A stretch of DNA of 52,817 nucleotides. Source: Proluteimonas luteida (lineage in GTDB: Bacteria > Pseudomonadota > Gammaproteobacteria > Xanthomonadales > Xanthomonadaceae). The DNA lies in contig NZ_JAIWPT010000022.1 in the NCBI RefSeq assembly GCF_021191695.1, forward strand, positions 1-52,817. Reading direction: 5' to 3'. Shown here one piece after another: positions 1 through 11,238 of the stretch (its first letter is position 1; every line of letters starts with the position of its first letter). The notes under the pieces were generated by a model, which was not told the DNA's origin, made no database searches, and saw nothing but the letters and a program-made list of their open reading frames with translations. The translations under genes were made by a program, and so were the position numbers.

Positions 1-1
1 T

Positions 2-94
2 TCCGACGTGCCGAATCTACGCAACAAGCTCGATGGCTTCAGGGCGGGTACGGCATCGTCGGAACCTCCCGGATCACCGGGAGAGTCTGCCTGA
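2..94 (+). CDS. C-terminal tail of an unidentified protein (partial, left edge)
   Basis: An open frame enters from the left edge and ends at a TGA at 92-94. The readable tail contains DVPNLRNKLDGFRAG and then a Ser/Pro/Gly-rich end, which looks more like a natural C-terminus than random translation. Only about 30 residues are visible, so no family can be named. A strong hairpin follows at 118-180. The call depends on residue composition and position alone. Confidence 0.35.
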   Translation, partial: SDVPNLRNKLDGFRAGTASSEPPGSPGESA

Positions 95-117
95 TCAGGG
101 CTGACTCCAAGACACAA

Positions 118-180
118 GGGCGGGTCTTGATTCGCCAAGTCCTGCGCGCGGTTCCCGGATTGGCGGGTCAAGACCCGCCC
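118..180. repeat. Long imperfect hairpin (REP-like) between convergent gene ends
   Basis: Arms GGGCGGGTCTTGA (118-130) and TCAAGACCCGCCC (168-180) are exact reverse complements, and pairing continues inward with CGCCAA/TTGGCG after a two-base mismatch, around a loop at 139-159. It lies between a gene end from the left and the end of the minus-strand reductase. No clear T-run follows, so it may be a dispersed hairpin repeat, a bidirectional attenuator, or both. Confidence 0.6.
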
Positions 181-191
181 TACGCCCGTGC

Positions 192-3541
<3,350 letters not shown>

Positions 3542-3879
3542 GCGGATTCCTCGGGATGGGGGGACGGCGCCGGGGCTGCGGTCGCGGCGAATCGCCGAAT
3601 CTGCCAAGGGTAGTGGGGGGCGGGCGTGCTCGCCAGATTCCCCGCATCGGCAGGTATTCCGACCGGGTGTTGTTCTGCACCCGCAGACCGGACCCGCGGG
3701 GATGGCGAGCTGTGCGCCGCCTGCCTTCGTCCGCCATCCGGGGATGCGTCATCCGGGAACAGCGGAGGCGCCGTCACGACCCCGTAGGGCACGCGGTGGC
3801 GACCGTGGGCAAGGAAAGGCCGGCAATGACTGTTGCGTATCCGCAGGCGTGTCCTGTCGGGCCGATCCCAGTGTTTCAC

Positions 3880-3906
3880 TTGTGTGTCCGTGCGCGCTGT
3901 TATGAT
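3880..3906 (+). promoter_or_regulatory. Candidate sigma70 promoter for ompA
   Basis: TTGTGT (3880-3885) and TATGAT (3901-3906) are separated by 15 bases. The -10 matches the consensus in five of six positions; the spacer is short. It would give an untranslated leader of about 200 nt for ompA, containing the palindrome at 3997-4010. This is a by-eye call. Confidence 0.35.
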
Positions 3907-3996
3907 CGCGCCGCGGCAGGCTTGATAAGTTCCTCGCATTTCCCAAGGCGGGATGAACGGAGGAGTGTCGGTCCTGTTGGCAGCCCCAAACCGTTA

Positions 3997-4010
3997 TGTT
4001 AGCGTTAACA
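3997..4010. promoter_or_regulatory. LacI-type operator-like palindrome TGTTAGCGTTAACA
   Basis: TGTTA and TAACA are perfect 5-bp inverted arms around a central GCGT. The layout (TG...CG...CA, 14 bp) is that of LacI/GalR-family operators. From memory, it resembles the xyl-box TGGTAGCGCTAACA reported upstream of sugar-scavenging genes in Xanthomonas. It sits about 100 bp before the ompA start and downstream of the candidate promoter. No LacI-family gene is present in this window. Confidence 0.45.
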
Positions 4011-4112
4011 ACGCCTTCACAGTCCTGACTTTAGGCTATGTCCAAGGCGTGTGCGTTCAACGCCTCATTTGATGCCCCGACGCATTCCCCCTTTTCAAGG
4101 AGCTGAACAAAT

Positions 4113-5183
4113 ATGAACAAGAAACTCCTCTGCGCCGCGCTGCTCGGCGGCCTGGGCCTGGCGCACACCGCCAGTGCGCAGGAGTTCGACGACCGCTGGT
4201 ACCTCACCGGTTCGGTTGGCTACAACTTCCAGGACGAGGATCGTCGTACCGATGACACTCCGTTTGGTGCCATTGGTTTCGGTAAGTTTGTCAGCCCTGA
4301 ATGGTCGATCGACGCCGAGCTGAACTATCAGAACCCGGGCTTCGACAGCAGCGTCGACGGCGCCAATCGTGACCTGAACTGGAGCCAGTACGGCATCTCC
4401 TTCGACTTCCGTCGTCACTTCATCTCCGAAGGCCGCGGCTGGAACCCCTATGTGCTGTTCGGTGTCGGCTACCAGCGTGCGGAAGAAGAGTTCGACGCGT
4501 TCCCGAGCCCGGACTCGCCGGGCAAGCGCAAGGATGGCAACCTGGCGGCCAAGGTCGGTGCCGGTCTGCAGACGACCTTCGACAAGCGCGTCGCCGTGCG
4601 TGCCGAAGTCGCCTATCGCGCCGATTTCGACGACAACAGCGTCGCCGCCACCGGATCGCAGGACTGGGCGGGCTATCCGCACAACCAGGAAGAGAGCTAC
4701 TTCAGCGACATCGTCGCTTCGGTTGGCGTCGTGATTCCGCTTGGCCCGCCGCCGACCCCGCCGGCACCGCCGGCTCCGCCGCCGCCGCCGCCGGCTCCGG
4801 CACCGGCTCCGGCACCGGCTCCGATCACGATCGATCTGAACGGCGTCAACTTCGACTTCGACCGCTCGACGCTGCGTCCTGACGCGGTGGCGATCCTGAA
4901 CGAGGCTGTCGAGATCCTGCGCCGCTATCCCGAGCTGCGCGTCGAAGTCGCTGGTCACACCGACTCGAAGGGCACCGAGCAGTACAACCAGGCCCTGTCG
5001 GAGCGTCGCGCCAAGGCTGTGTACGACTACCTGACCAGCAATGGCATCGATGCCAGCCGCCTGGTGGGTCCGGTGGGTTACGGCGAGAGCCGTCCGATCG
5101 CGCCGAACACCAACGCCGACGGTTCGGACAACCCGGAAGGCCGTGCGCGCAACCGCCGTACCGAGCTGAACGTCCAGAACTGA
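4113..5183 (+). CDS. ompA: OmpA family outer membrane protein
   Basis: A 356-aa outer membrane protein anchoring the envelope to peptidoglycan. It has a signal peptide MNKKLLCAALLGGLGLAHTA with cleavage after ASA at about residue 23. An eight-strand-barrel-like domain (roughly 24-210) rich in alternating aromatic residues follows, then a Pro/Ala linker of about 30 residues. The C-terminal OmpA domain contains VNFDFDRSTLRPDA, then VEVAGHTDSKGTEQYNQALS and GRARNRRTEL with the peptidoglycan-binding Asp and Arg. The ATG follows AAGGAG by about 10 bases. It is monocistronic, with a strong intrinsic terminator just downstream. Confidence 0.95.
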   Translation: MNKKLLCAALLGGLGLAHTASAQEFDDRWYLTGSVGYNFQDEDRRTDDTPFGAIGFGKFVSPEWSIDAELNYQNPGFDSSVDGANRDLNWSQYGISFDFRRHFISEGRGWNPYVLFGVGYQRAEEEFDAFPSPDSPGKRKDGNLAAKVGAGLQTTFDKRVAVRAEVAYRADFDDNSVAATGSQDWAGYPHNQEESYFSDIVASVGVVIPLGPPPTPPAPPAPPPPPPAPAPAPAPAPITIDLNGVNFDFDRSTLRPDAVAILNEAVEILRRYPELRVEVAGHTDSKGTEQYNQALSERRAKAVYDYLTSNGIDASRLVGPVGYGESRPIAPNTNADGSDNPEGRARNRRTELNVQN

Positions 5184-5206
5184 TCTGGGTCCAGCAGCAA
5201 CACAGG

Positions 5207-5236
5207 AAAGCCCGGCCTCGCGCCGGGCTTTTCTTT
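5207..5236 (+). terminator. Rho-independent terminator of ompA
   Basis: A 10-bp stem AAAGCCCGGC / GCCGGGCTTT (5207-5216 with 5222-5231) closes a 5-nt loop and runs into a T-rich tail, 23 bases after the ompA stop. Confidence 0.9.
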
Positions 5237-5699
5237 GGCGCTTCCCAAGTGCTCCCGGGATTCCTCGTAGGTCGGGGCAACGCCCCCGACGCGGGAGCTG
5301 TCGCGTAGCAAAAGCTCGTTGCGAAAAAGCGACGGGTACGGGCGGATCTTCCGTCAAACCGTCTGCAGCTCGTGGTCCCGGGCAGCCCAGCGAGAGGAAT
5401 CGGCCCGGCGCTCTGGCGCCTGCAGATGAAGGCAGGCCGCTGCATCTCGGGACGACAGGCATGCCTGCAGGCGCCCCTCGTGCCCCGCCTTGCGCTGACT
5501 GGGTCTTTCAGGCGCCGCTAAACGATCTTTCCGGCGACGGCCACGCCTGGTGTGGCGGCCGCAGCAGGCCGCAGTTGCGGCACCATTTCGTGCCTTCCGG
5601 ATTCCCGTATCGGTTCCATCGCCGGCATCCGTTCCACGGTTCCGTGTTCAACGGCCGAATGGCCGGTCATTTCATTCCGAGAGAATGCGACCGCGCTGA
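5237..5699. other. 463-bp intergenic region without a supported gene
   Basis: Lies between the ompA terminator and the end of suhB (minus). It contains one copy of the palindromic repeat core at 5267-5291 and several short GC-rich inverted repeats. The open frames across it are antisense shadows with no start context or family signature. Confidence 0.55.
5267..5291. repeat. Dispersed palindromic repeat, core copy C
   Basis: Contains GTCGGGGCAACGCCCCCGAC (5271-5290), self-complementary except for the loop and preceded by GTAG. The same core occurs in the two longer repeats at about 15984-16138 and 18329-18479. Similarity here does not extend far beyond the core and the short CCCGGGATTCC stretch upstream, so this is a partial copy. 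Confidence 0.65.
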
Positions 5700-6530
5700 T
5701 CAGTCGAAGGCTTTGGCGTAGCCAGAGGCGACGATGGTCTTCTGCAGTGGTTCGATCAGCTTGATGTTGGCCGCGACCAGCTGGCGCCCGCCGGCGGGCG
5801 CGACATTCATCGGTCCGGTCGCCGCGCCCTTGAAGTCGCACAGGCGGCCGCCGGCCTCGCGCACCAGCAGCGCGCCCGCGGCGATGTCCCAGGGATGCAC
5901 GCCGGCTTCGAAATAGCCGTCGCTGCGGCCCGCGGCCACGTAGGCCAGATCGAGCGCGGCCGAGCCGGTGCGGCGCACGTCCTCGGCCGTTTCCAGCAAT
6001 GCCTCGATGCAGCGCAGCTGGGCGCCGACACGCTTGCGCTCGCGCGGCGCGAAGCCGGTGCCGATGACCGCGCCGGACAGGTCCTTGCGCTCGGCGACGC
6101 GGATGCGGCGCTCGTTGAGCTGGGCGCCGGCACCGCGGGTCGCGGTGAACAATTCGTTGCGCAGCGGGTCGAAGATCACCCCGTGCAGCGGTTCGCCGCC
6201 TTCGACCAGCGCGATCGACACGCACCAGTGCGGAAAGCCGCGCAGATAGTTGCTGGTGCCGTCGAGCGGATCGATGACCCAGGTGTAGCGGGTGCCACCG
6301 CCGCGGCCGGGCTTGGCGCCGCCTTCCTCGCCGAGGACCGCATAGTCCGGATGGGCCCGGCGCAGTTCCTTGATGATCGCTTCCTCGGCCAGCCCATCGA
6401 CTTCGCTGGCGTAGTCCAGCCGCTCCTTCTCGACCACGTTGAGCGCATCGAGGCGGTGCATGTGCCGCAGCAGGACGTTGCCGCCCGCGCGTGCCGCCTT
6501 GATCATGATGTTGACAGCAGGTTGTTGCAT
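5700..6530 (-). CDS. suhB: Inositol-1-monophosphatase family protein (SuhB)
   Basis: A 276-aa Mg-dependent phosphatase of the IMPase fold; in gammaproteobacteria SuhB also joins rRNA antitermination complexes. The metal-site motifs are intact: GEEGG (about residue 68), [19 protein letters not shown] (about 84-102) and [19 protein letters not shown] (about 212-230). Length is typical. It is divergent from trmJ with 88 bp between start codons; suhB and trmJ are also divergent neighbours in E. coli, which supports both calls. Confidence 0.93.
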   Translation of the reverse strand: MQQPAVNIMIKAARAGGNVLLRHMHRLDALNVVEKERLDYASEVDGLAEEAIIKELRRAHPDYAVLGEEGGAKPGRGGGTRYTWVIDPLDGTSNYLRGFPHWCVSIALVEGGEPLHGVIFDPLRNELFTATRGAGAQLNERRIRVAERKDLSGAVIGTGFAPRERKRVGAQLRCIEALLETAEDVRRTGSAALDLAYVAAGRSDGYFEAGVHPWDIAAGALLVREAGGRLCDFKGAATGPMNVAPAGGRQLVAANIKLIEPLQKTIVASGYAKAFD

Positions 6531-6618
6531 CGCGGACGGCTCCGGGCGCAGTCGGAATCAGAGGGGGAAAAGAGCGTTGCCAGCGCTTGGGCTGGCCACG
6601 CAGTTTACCATTCGCGCC

Positions 6619-7416
6619 ATGCATGCGCCCATGAACGCCCCTCCGGACATCGCCACAGAGGCCGCCGACCACGTCCGCATCGTGCTGGTCGGCACACAGC
6701 ACCCAGGCAACATCGGCTCGGCCGCGCGGGCACTGAAGACGATGGGGCTGCGCCGGCTGGTGCTGGTGGCGCCGCAGAAGTTCCCGCATGCGGACGCCGA
6801 TGCGATGGCGGCCGGCGCGGACGACGTGCTGGCTTCGGCCCTGCGCGTGGATACGCTGGCCGAGGCGGTCGCAGACTGTCGCTTGGTGCTTGGCTGCACC
6901 GCGCGCAGCCGACGCGTGCAACTGCGCGAGCTGCGCCCGCGCGATGCCGCGGCGATGGCGCATGCCGAGGCGGTCGCCGGCGGCGAGGTTGCGCTGGTGT
7001 TCGGTCGCGAGCGGACCGGCCTGGACAATGCCGAACTGCAGCTGTGCCATGCGGCGGTGCACATCCCCGCCAATCCCGACTACAGCTCGCTGAACCTCGC
7101 CGCGGCGGTGCAGGTGCTCAGCTACGAGCTGCGGCTTGCGTTGCTGGGCGCAGGTGGTGAGATGCCTGTACATGCCGCGGCCTTGCCGGCGGGCGCGGTG
7201 CCGCACGCCGCACTGGAGGGCTTCTTCGCCCAGCTCGCCGACACGCTGGAGGCGATCGACTTCCACAAGGGGCGGGCACCGGCGTCGGCGATGCGCAAGC
7301 TGCGACGGCTGTTCGTGCGTACCGGACTGGACGAAAAGGAGATCCGCCTGCTGCGCGGCATCCTGGCCGATGCCCAGCGCATGGCCCGGCTGGCGCGCGA
7401 CGCGGGGCGTGCATGA
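6619..7416 (+). CDS. trmJ: tRNA (cytidine/uridine-2'-O-)-methyltransferase TrmJ
   Basis: A 265-aa SPOUT-class RNA methyltransferase expected to 2'-O-methylate position 32 of tRNAs with SAM. Seen: RIVLVGTQHPGNIGSAARALKTMG (motif 1), GEVALVFGRERTGLDNAEL (motif 2) and VHIPANPDYSSLNLAAAVQVLSYEL (motif 3, the trefoil-knot SAM site). A charged C-terminal extension of the TrmJ type ends the protein. Start at 6619 (MHAPMNAPP) or 6631 (MNAPP) cannot be separated, as neither has a good Shine-Dalgarno sequence. Divergent from suhB. Confidence 0.9.
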   Translation: MHAPMNAPPDIATEAADHVRIVLVGTQHPGNIGSAARALKTMGLRRLVLVAPQKFPHADADAMAAGADDVLASALRVDTLAEAVADCRLVLGCTARSRRVQLRELRPRDAAAMAHAEAVAGGEVALVFGRERTGLDNAELQLCHAAVHIPANPDYSSLNLAAAVQVLSYELRLALLGAGGEMPVHAAALPAGAVPHAALEGFFAQLADTLEAIDFHKGRAPASAMRKLRRLFVRTGLDEKEIRLLRGILADAQRMARLARDAGRA

Positions 7417-7483
7417 GGGGGTGCTGTCGCGTGGCCCGAGTTTCGGCTAGGCTCGCCGTTTGATTCCAGGCCCGGACCGCTTC

Positions 7484-8434
7484 GTGACCGCGTGTTTCCC
7501 GCACATCCCTGGTCGCCTGATCGGAGTCCTGGCCGTCCTGTTGGTGTGCGTTCTCCTGCAGCCGGTGGCGCGGGCGGGCGGTGCCCCGGACCAGCGCCAC
7601 GTGCTGGTGCTGGGCCGGATCAGCGACGATCCGAAGGCGCACTACGAACAGCTCAAGCCGCTGCTCGATTTCGTGGTCGCACGGATGGGCGATGTCGGCA
7701 TCACCGAAGGCCGCATCCTGATGGCGCGCGACGCCCAGCAGATGCAGAGCTATCTGCGGCGCGGCCGGGTCGACTGGGTCACCGAGACGGCGAGCGGTGC
7801 GACGCTGCTCGAATCCCGCGCCGGCGCGACTCCGCTGGTGCTGACCGAGCGCAACGGCGTCAGCCGCTACCACACGATCTACTTCGCCCGTCGCGACAGC
7901 GGCATCGCCTCGCTGGAAGACCTGCGCGGACGCAGCATCGCGTTCCAGAACCGGCAGTCGACCAGCGCCTACTTCGTGCCGGCCGCGGAACTGCTCGCGC
8001 TGGGCCTGCCGCTGGAGATCCTGCTGTCGCCGACCGACCAGCCCGCCGCGGGGTCGGTCGGCTATCTGTTCGCGCGTTCCGAACTCAATACCGCGTCCTG
8101 GGTGCACAAGCGGCTGATCGACGCCGGCACGATGAGCGATCTCGACTGGGCCGATCCGCATCGCGTGCCGGCGGCATTCAAGCGCGACTTCGTCGTCTTC
8201 CACGAGACGCCGGACTTCCCCCGCGCGCTCGAGATGGTGCGCGGAGACCTGGACCGGCGGGTGGCCGCGCGCCTGCGCGAGGTACTGCTGCAGGCGAGCG
8301 ACGATCCGGACGCGCGTGAGCCGCTGCGGCGTTTCTTCGGCACCACCGGTTTCCTGCCGATCGATGCCGGGGTCCGTCGCGACCTGGAGCAACTGCGAGG
8401 CGGTGCCCTGCGCGTGGTCAGGGACATCGAATGA
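7484..8434 (+). CDS. PhnD-like phosphate/phosphonate-type periplasmic binding protein
   Basis: About 316 aa, secreted: RLIGVLAVLLVCVLLQPVARA is a signal peptide core. The mature part has the PhnD/TauT substrate-binding layout: VLGRISDDPKAHYEQLKPLLDFVV, then VDWVTETASGATLLESRAGATPL and the hinge-like RGRSIAFQNRQSTSAYFVPA. The start is uncertain: GTG 7484 is preferred, and TTG 7460 in the same frame is possible. A TAGGCT -10-like hexamer at 7448-7453 would put the transcript start near 7460. There are no ABC permease or ATPase genes beside it. Instead the stop overlaps (ATGA) the start of a transmembrane c-di-GMP enzyme, so it probably senses rather than transports. Confidence 0.82.
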   Translation: MTACFPHIPGRLIGVLAVLLVCVLLQPVARAGGAPDQRHVLVLGRISDDPKAHYEQLKPLLDFVVARMGDVGITEGRILMARDAQQMQSYLRRGRVDWVTETASGATLLESRAGATPLVLTERNGVSRYHTIYFARRDSGIASLEDLRGRSIAFQNRQSTSAYFVPAAELLALGLPLEILLSPTDQPAAGSVGYLFARSELNTASWVHKRLIDAGTMSDLDWADPHRVPAAFKRDFVVFHETPDFPRALEMVRGDLDRRVAARLREVLLQASDDPDAREPLRRFFGTTGFLPIDAGVRRDLEQLRGGALRVVRDIE

Positions 8435-10563
8435 AACTGCGTCCCGGACTGCAGCTGACCTTTCTCGCGCTGGGCGCGGTGATGTTGTCGATGGTGATCC
8501 TGGTCTCGGCGCTGCTGTTGTGGCAGCAGCAGCGCATGCAGCGGGAAATCGTGACCCTGAGCCGGCAGTCGATGCATGCGCTTGCCTCGCAGCGGCTGCT
8601 CTCGCGCGGCGAGGCGATCTCGGTGCAGGTCGCCGATACCCTGGCCAATCCGCTGTACTACTTCGACCTCGAGGCGATCGGCACGATCATCGGCAATGTG
8701 CTGCGGCAACCCGACGTCAGTTACGTGCTGGTCTACGACGTCGACGGCAACATCGTCCACGATGGCAGTCGGGAGATCGTGGTCTACGGGCAGCGGATGG
8801 ATGGCCCGTTCGCCGAGGCCGCCATCGCCGCGACCGGCATGCATGTCCAGGGCGACCAGGGCCATCTGGACGTCTCGATGCCAATCCTGATGGGCGACGA
8901 GCGACTGGGCGGGGTGCGCATCGGCTATTCGCTGGCGGCCGCGCGTGCCGACGAGGCCGGTGTGGTCGCCGCCATGCAAGAGCGCCTGGGCCTGATCCAC
9001 GAGCGGCATCTGACTTCGGTCGCGCTGCTGCTGGCGGCTTTCATCGCGTTGGTGCTGGTGATGGCGCTGTGGCTGCAGCGGCGGCTGGTGCGTCCGGTGC
9101 GCCAACTGGCGACGGCGGCGCAGCAGATCGAGGCCGGCAACTATGCGGCGCGGATTCCGGTCGATGGCCGCGCCGACGAGATCGGCGAGCTGATGCGGGC
9201 GTTCGACCGCATGCGTGACAGCATCGCGCGCCACGACCGCGACATCCGCCGCATGGCCTATGCCGACCCCCTGACCGGACTAGCCAACCGGCGGGCGCTG
9301 CGCGAGAGCCTCGACCAGCGGCTGCTGGAGATGCAGGGTGCCGCCGGTCGCCTGGCGCTGCTGTTCGCCGACATCGACGATTTCAAACGCGTCAACGACA
9401 CCCTCGGCCACGACGCCGGCGACGAGGCGCTGGTGCAGTTCACCCAGCGCATCATCACCACCGTGGAGGAGAGCGGGCACGGCGATACGCTGGTCGCCCG
9501 CTTCGGCGGCGACGAGTTCGTCGTGCTGGTCCAGTTGCCGGAGGCGGCCACCGACGACCTCGGCGCACTGGCCAGTACGCTGGCTGCGCGCCTGACCGAG
9601 GTCGCGGCACGCCCGATCCTGGTGCAGGGCCGGCAGGTGTTCCTGGGCATCTCGATCGGCATCACGCTGTTCCCCAACGACGCGCTGACCGCGGCGATGC
9701 TGCTCAAGAACGGCGACATCGCGATGTACCAGGCGAAGTTGTCGGGCAAGAACTGCCACCGTTTCTACAGCCTGGCGATGGACCAGGCGATGGAGCGGCG
9801 GGTGCGCATGGAGCACGACCTGCGCGGCGCCTGGGATCGCGGCGAACTGAGCCTGGCCTACCAGCCTGTGTTCCGCATGGAGGACAGCGTATTGGTCGGC
9901 GTCGAGGCGCTGCTGCGCTGGCAGCATCCCGAACTGGGGGTGATCGCGCCACCGGTGTTCATCGAGGTGGCGGAGGAAAGCGGGCTGATCGACGTGATCG
10001 GGCCGCAGGTGCTGCATGCCGCCTGTGTGCAGACGCGCGCCTGGCAGCAGGATTCGCAGCGCTGGGCGGGGCTGTTCGTGTCGGTCAACGTGTCGCCGCG
10101 GCAGTTGCGCGGCGCGGGGTTCGCCGACGGCGTGGAGACGGCGCTGCGCGCCTGCGGACTGGATCCGCGGCATCTGCATGTCGAGCTGACCGAGACCGCG
10201 ATCATCGGCGACGAGCGGCGGGTGGGCCAGGTGCTGACCGCGTTGCGCGCGCTGGGCGTGAAGATCTGGCTCGACGACTTCGGTACCGGCTTCTCCGGCC
10301 TGAGCCACCTGCGCGAGGTGCCGGTGGACGGGGTCAAGATCGACCGCAGTTTCGTCGCCGACGTGCTGCGCGACCCCGACGACCTGGCGCTGACCACGGC
10401 GATCATCCAGATGGCGCATTCGATCGGCATCACCGTCGTCGCCGAGGGCGTGGAGAAGGAGGGCCAGTTCCAGATCCTGCGCGACCGCGGCTGCGACCTC
10501 GCCCAGGGTTACTGGCTGGGCTATCCGATGTCGGCCGAGGAATTCGGCAGGCTGCTGCGCTGA
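8431..10563 (+). CDS. HAMP-GGDEF-EAL membrane c-di-GMP cyclase/phosphodiesterase
   Basis: A 710-aa inner-membrane signalling protein. TM1 is about residues 10-32, a periplasmic sensor about 33-190, TM2 about 193-216, HAMP about 217-270, GGDEF about 285-445 and EAL about 455-705. The GGDEF motif is intact (359-363, RFGGDEFVVL), but the residues before it (HGDTLVARF) do not form an RxxD inhibitory site. The EAL domain keeps EALLRW (492-497), SVNVSPRQL, ELTETAI, LDDFGTGFSGL, KIDRSF and VAEGVE, so metal ligands and the catalytic Lys/Glu look intact. Either activity could dominate. ATGA overlap with the upstream binding protein implies translational coupling and probably a ligand relay into the periplasmic domain. 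Confidence 0.93.
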   Translation: MKLRPGLQLTFLALGAVMLSMVILVSALLLWQQQRMQREIVTLSRQSMHALASQRLLSRGEAISVQVADTLANPLYYFDLEAIGTIIGNVLRQPDVSYVLVYDVDGNIVHDGSREIVVYGQRMDGPFAEAAIAATGMHVQGDQGHLDVSMPILMGDERLGGVRIGYSLAAARADEAGVVAAMQERLGLIHERHLTSVALLLAAFIALVLVMALWLQRRLVRPVRQLATAAQQIEAGNYAARIPVDGRADEIGELMRAFDRMRDSIARHDRDIRRMAYADPLTGLANRRALRESLDQRLLEMQGAAGRLALLFADIDDFKRVNDTLGHDAGDEALVQFTQRIITTVEESGHGDTLVARFGGDEFVVLVQLPEAATDDLGALASTLAARLTEVAARPILVQGRQVFLGISIGITLFPNDALTAAMLLKNGDIAMYQAKLSGKNCHRFYSLAMDQAMERRVRMEHDLRGAWDRGELSLAYQPVFRMEDSVLVGVEALLRWQHPELGVIAPPVFIEVAEESGLIDVIGPQVLHAACVQTRAWQQDSQRWAGLFVSVNVSPRQLRGAGFADGVETALRACGLDPRHLHVELTETAIIGDERRVGQVLTALRALGVKIWLDDFGTGFSGLSHLREVPVDGVKIDRSFVADVLRDPDDLALTTAIIQMAHSIGITVVAEGVEKEGQFQILRDRGCDLAQGYWLGYPMSAEEFGRLLR

Positions 10564-10587
10564 GGCCGGCGCGGCCACGGCGACCGC

Positions 10588-11238
10588 TCAGAACAGCCGC
10601 CCCAGCCATTCGGTCGCGGCGGTCGCCAGGGCGCCGCTGAGGATGCCGAAGAAGGCGATCGCCACGCTGCCACCGCCCCAGGCGATCAACATCAGCGCGC
10701 CGTCGCGTTCCAGCAGCGCCAGCGCGAAGGCCAGCAGCAGGGCACCGAACACGTAGTTGGTGAACGGGATCGGCAGCGCCAGCAATACCCCCAGCAGCAC
10801 CAGCAGCAGGCCGGTGCACATGGTCGCCAGCCGGCCGTCGAGCAGCGCCTGCATGCGTGGCCGGCTGACCCGCTCCAGGCGCCGGAACCAGGGCTCGAGG
10901 CGGATCTCGAAGCGCTGCAGCGCGCTGCGGTGCGGGCCACGCTCGCCGAGGAGGCGCGGCAGCCATGGCCTGCGCAGTCCGATCAGCAGCTGCACGCCGA
11001 CCAGCACCACGAGCGGGCCGCCGATGGCGCCGCCGACGCCCGGCACCGGGATGAACGCCGGCAGCGTGGCGACGAACAGCATCATGCCGAAGGCGCGCCG
11101 GCCCAGGCCGGTCAACAGGTCGCGGAACCGCAGCGGGTCGCCGGGATCGCCGGACGCCATCGCCGCGAGCAGCTCGCGGGTGCTGGCCTCCCTGCGTCCG
11201 GCCCCGTGCGGGCCGGAAGCCTCATCGTCCGTGGTCAT
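10588..11238 (-). CDS. exoD: Exopolysaccharide synthesis ExoD family membrane protein
   Basis: A 216-aa integral membrane protein. The hydrophilic N-terminus (about 1-45, RELLAAMASGDPGDPLRFRDLLTGL) is followed by several hydrophobic segments, including FGMMLFVATLPAFIPVPGVGG and MCTGLLLVLLGVLLALPIPFTNYVFGALLLAF. The PxPG-like turn and overall length fit ExoD, whose biochemical role is unclear. The first 17 bases overlap the end of the upstream CorC-like gene on the same strand, so the two are co-transcribed. The name describes family membership, not proven function. Confidence 0.8.
   Translation of the reverse strand: MTTDDEASGPHGAGRREASTRELLAAMASGDPGDPLRFRDLLTGLGRRAFGMMLFVATLPAFIPVPGVGGAIGGPLVVLVGVQLLIGLRRPWLPRLLGERGPHRSALQRFEIRLEPWFRRLERVSRPRMQALLDGRLATMCTGLLLVLLGVLLALPIPFTNYVFGALLLAFALALLERDGALMLIAWGGGSVAIAFFGILSGALATAATEWLGRLF

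Larger units (their letters stand above)
3542..4112. other. 571-bp intergenic region upstream of ompA
   Basis: Divergent promoter region between the quinone-reductase-like gene (minus) and ompA (plus). The short frames here look like shadows. The right part is less GC-rich and holds a candidate -35/-10 pair, a LacI-type palindrome and a Shine-Dalgarno AAGGAG at 4098-4102, about 10 bases before the ompA ATG. Confidence 0.6.

Noticed and set aside
4769..4826. GC-rich short repeats in ompA considered as a CRISPR or VNTR locus
   Set aside because: They encode the Pro/Ala linker of OmpA in frame; simple codon repetition explains them.
5518..7266. 582-aa minus-strand open frame spanning suhB and trmJ
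   Set aside because: Runs in another frame across both genes; no motif and typical high-GC antisense composition.
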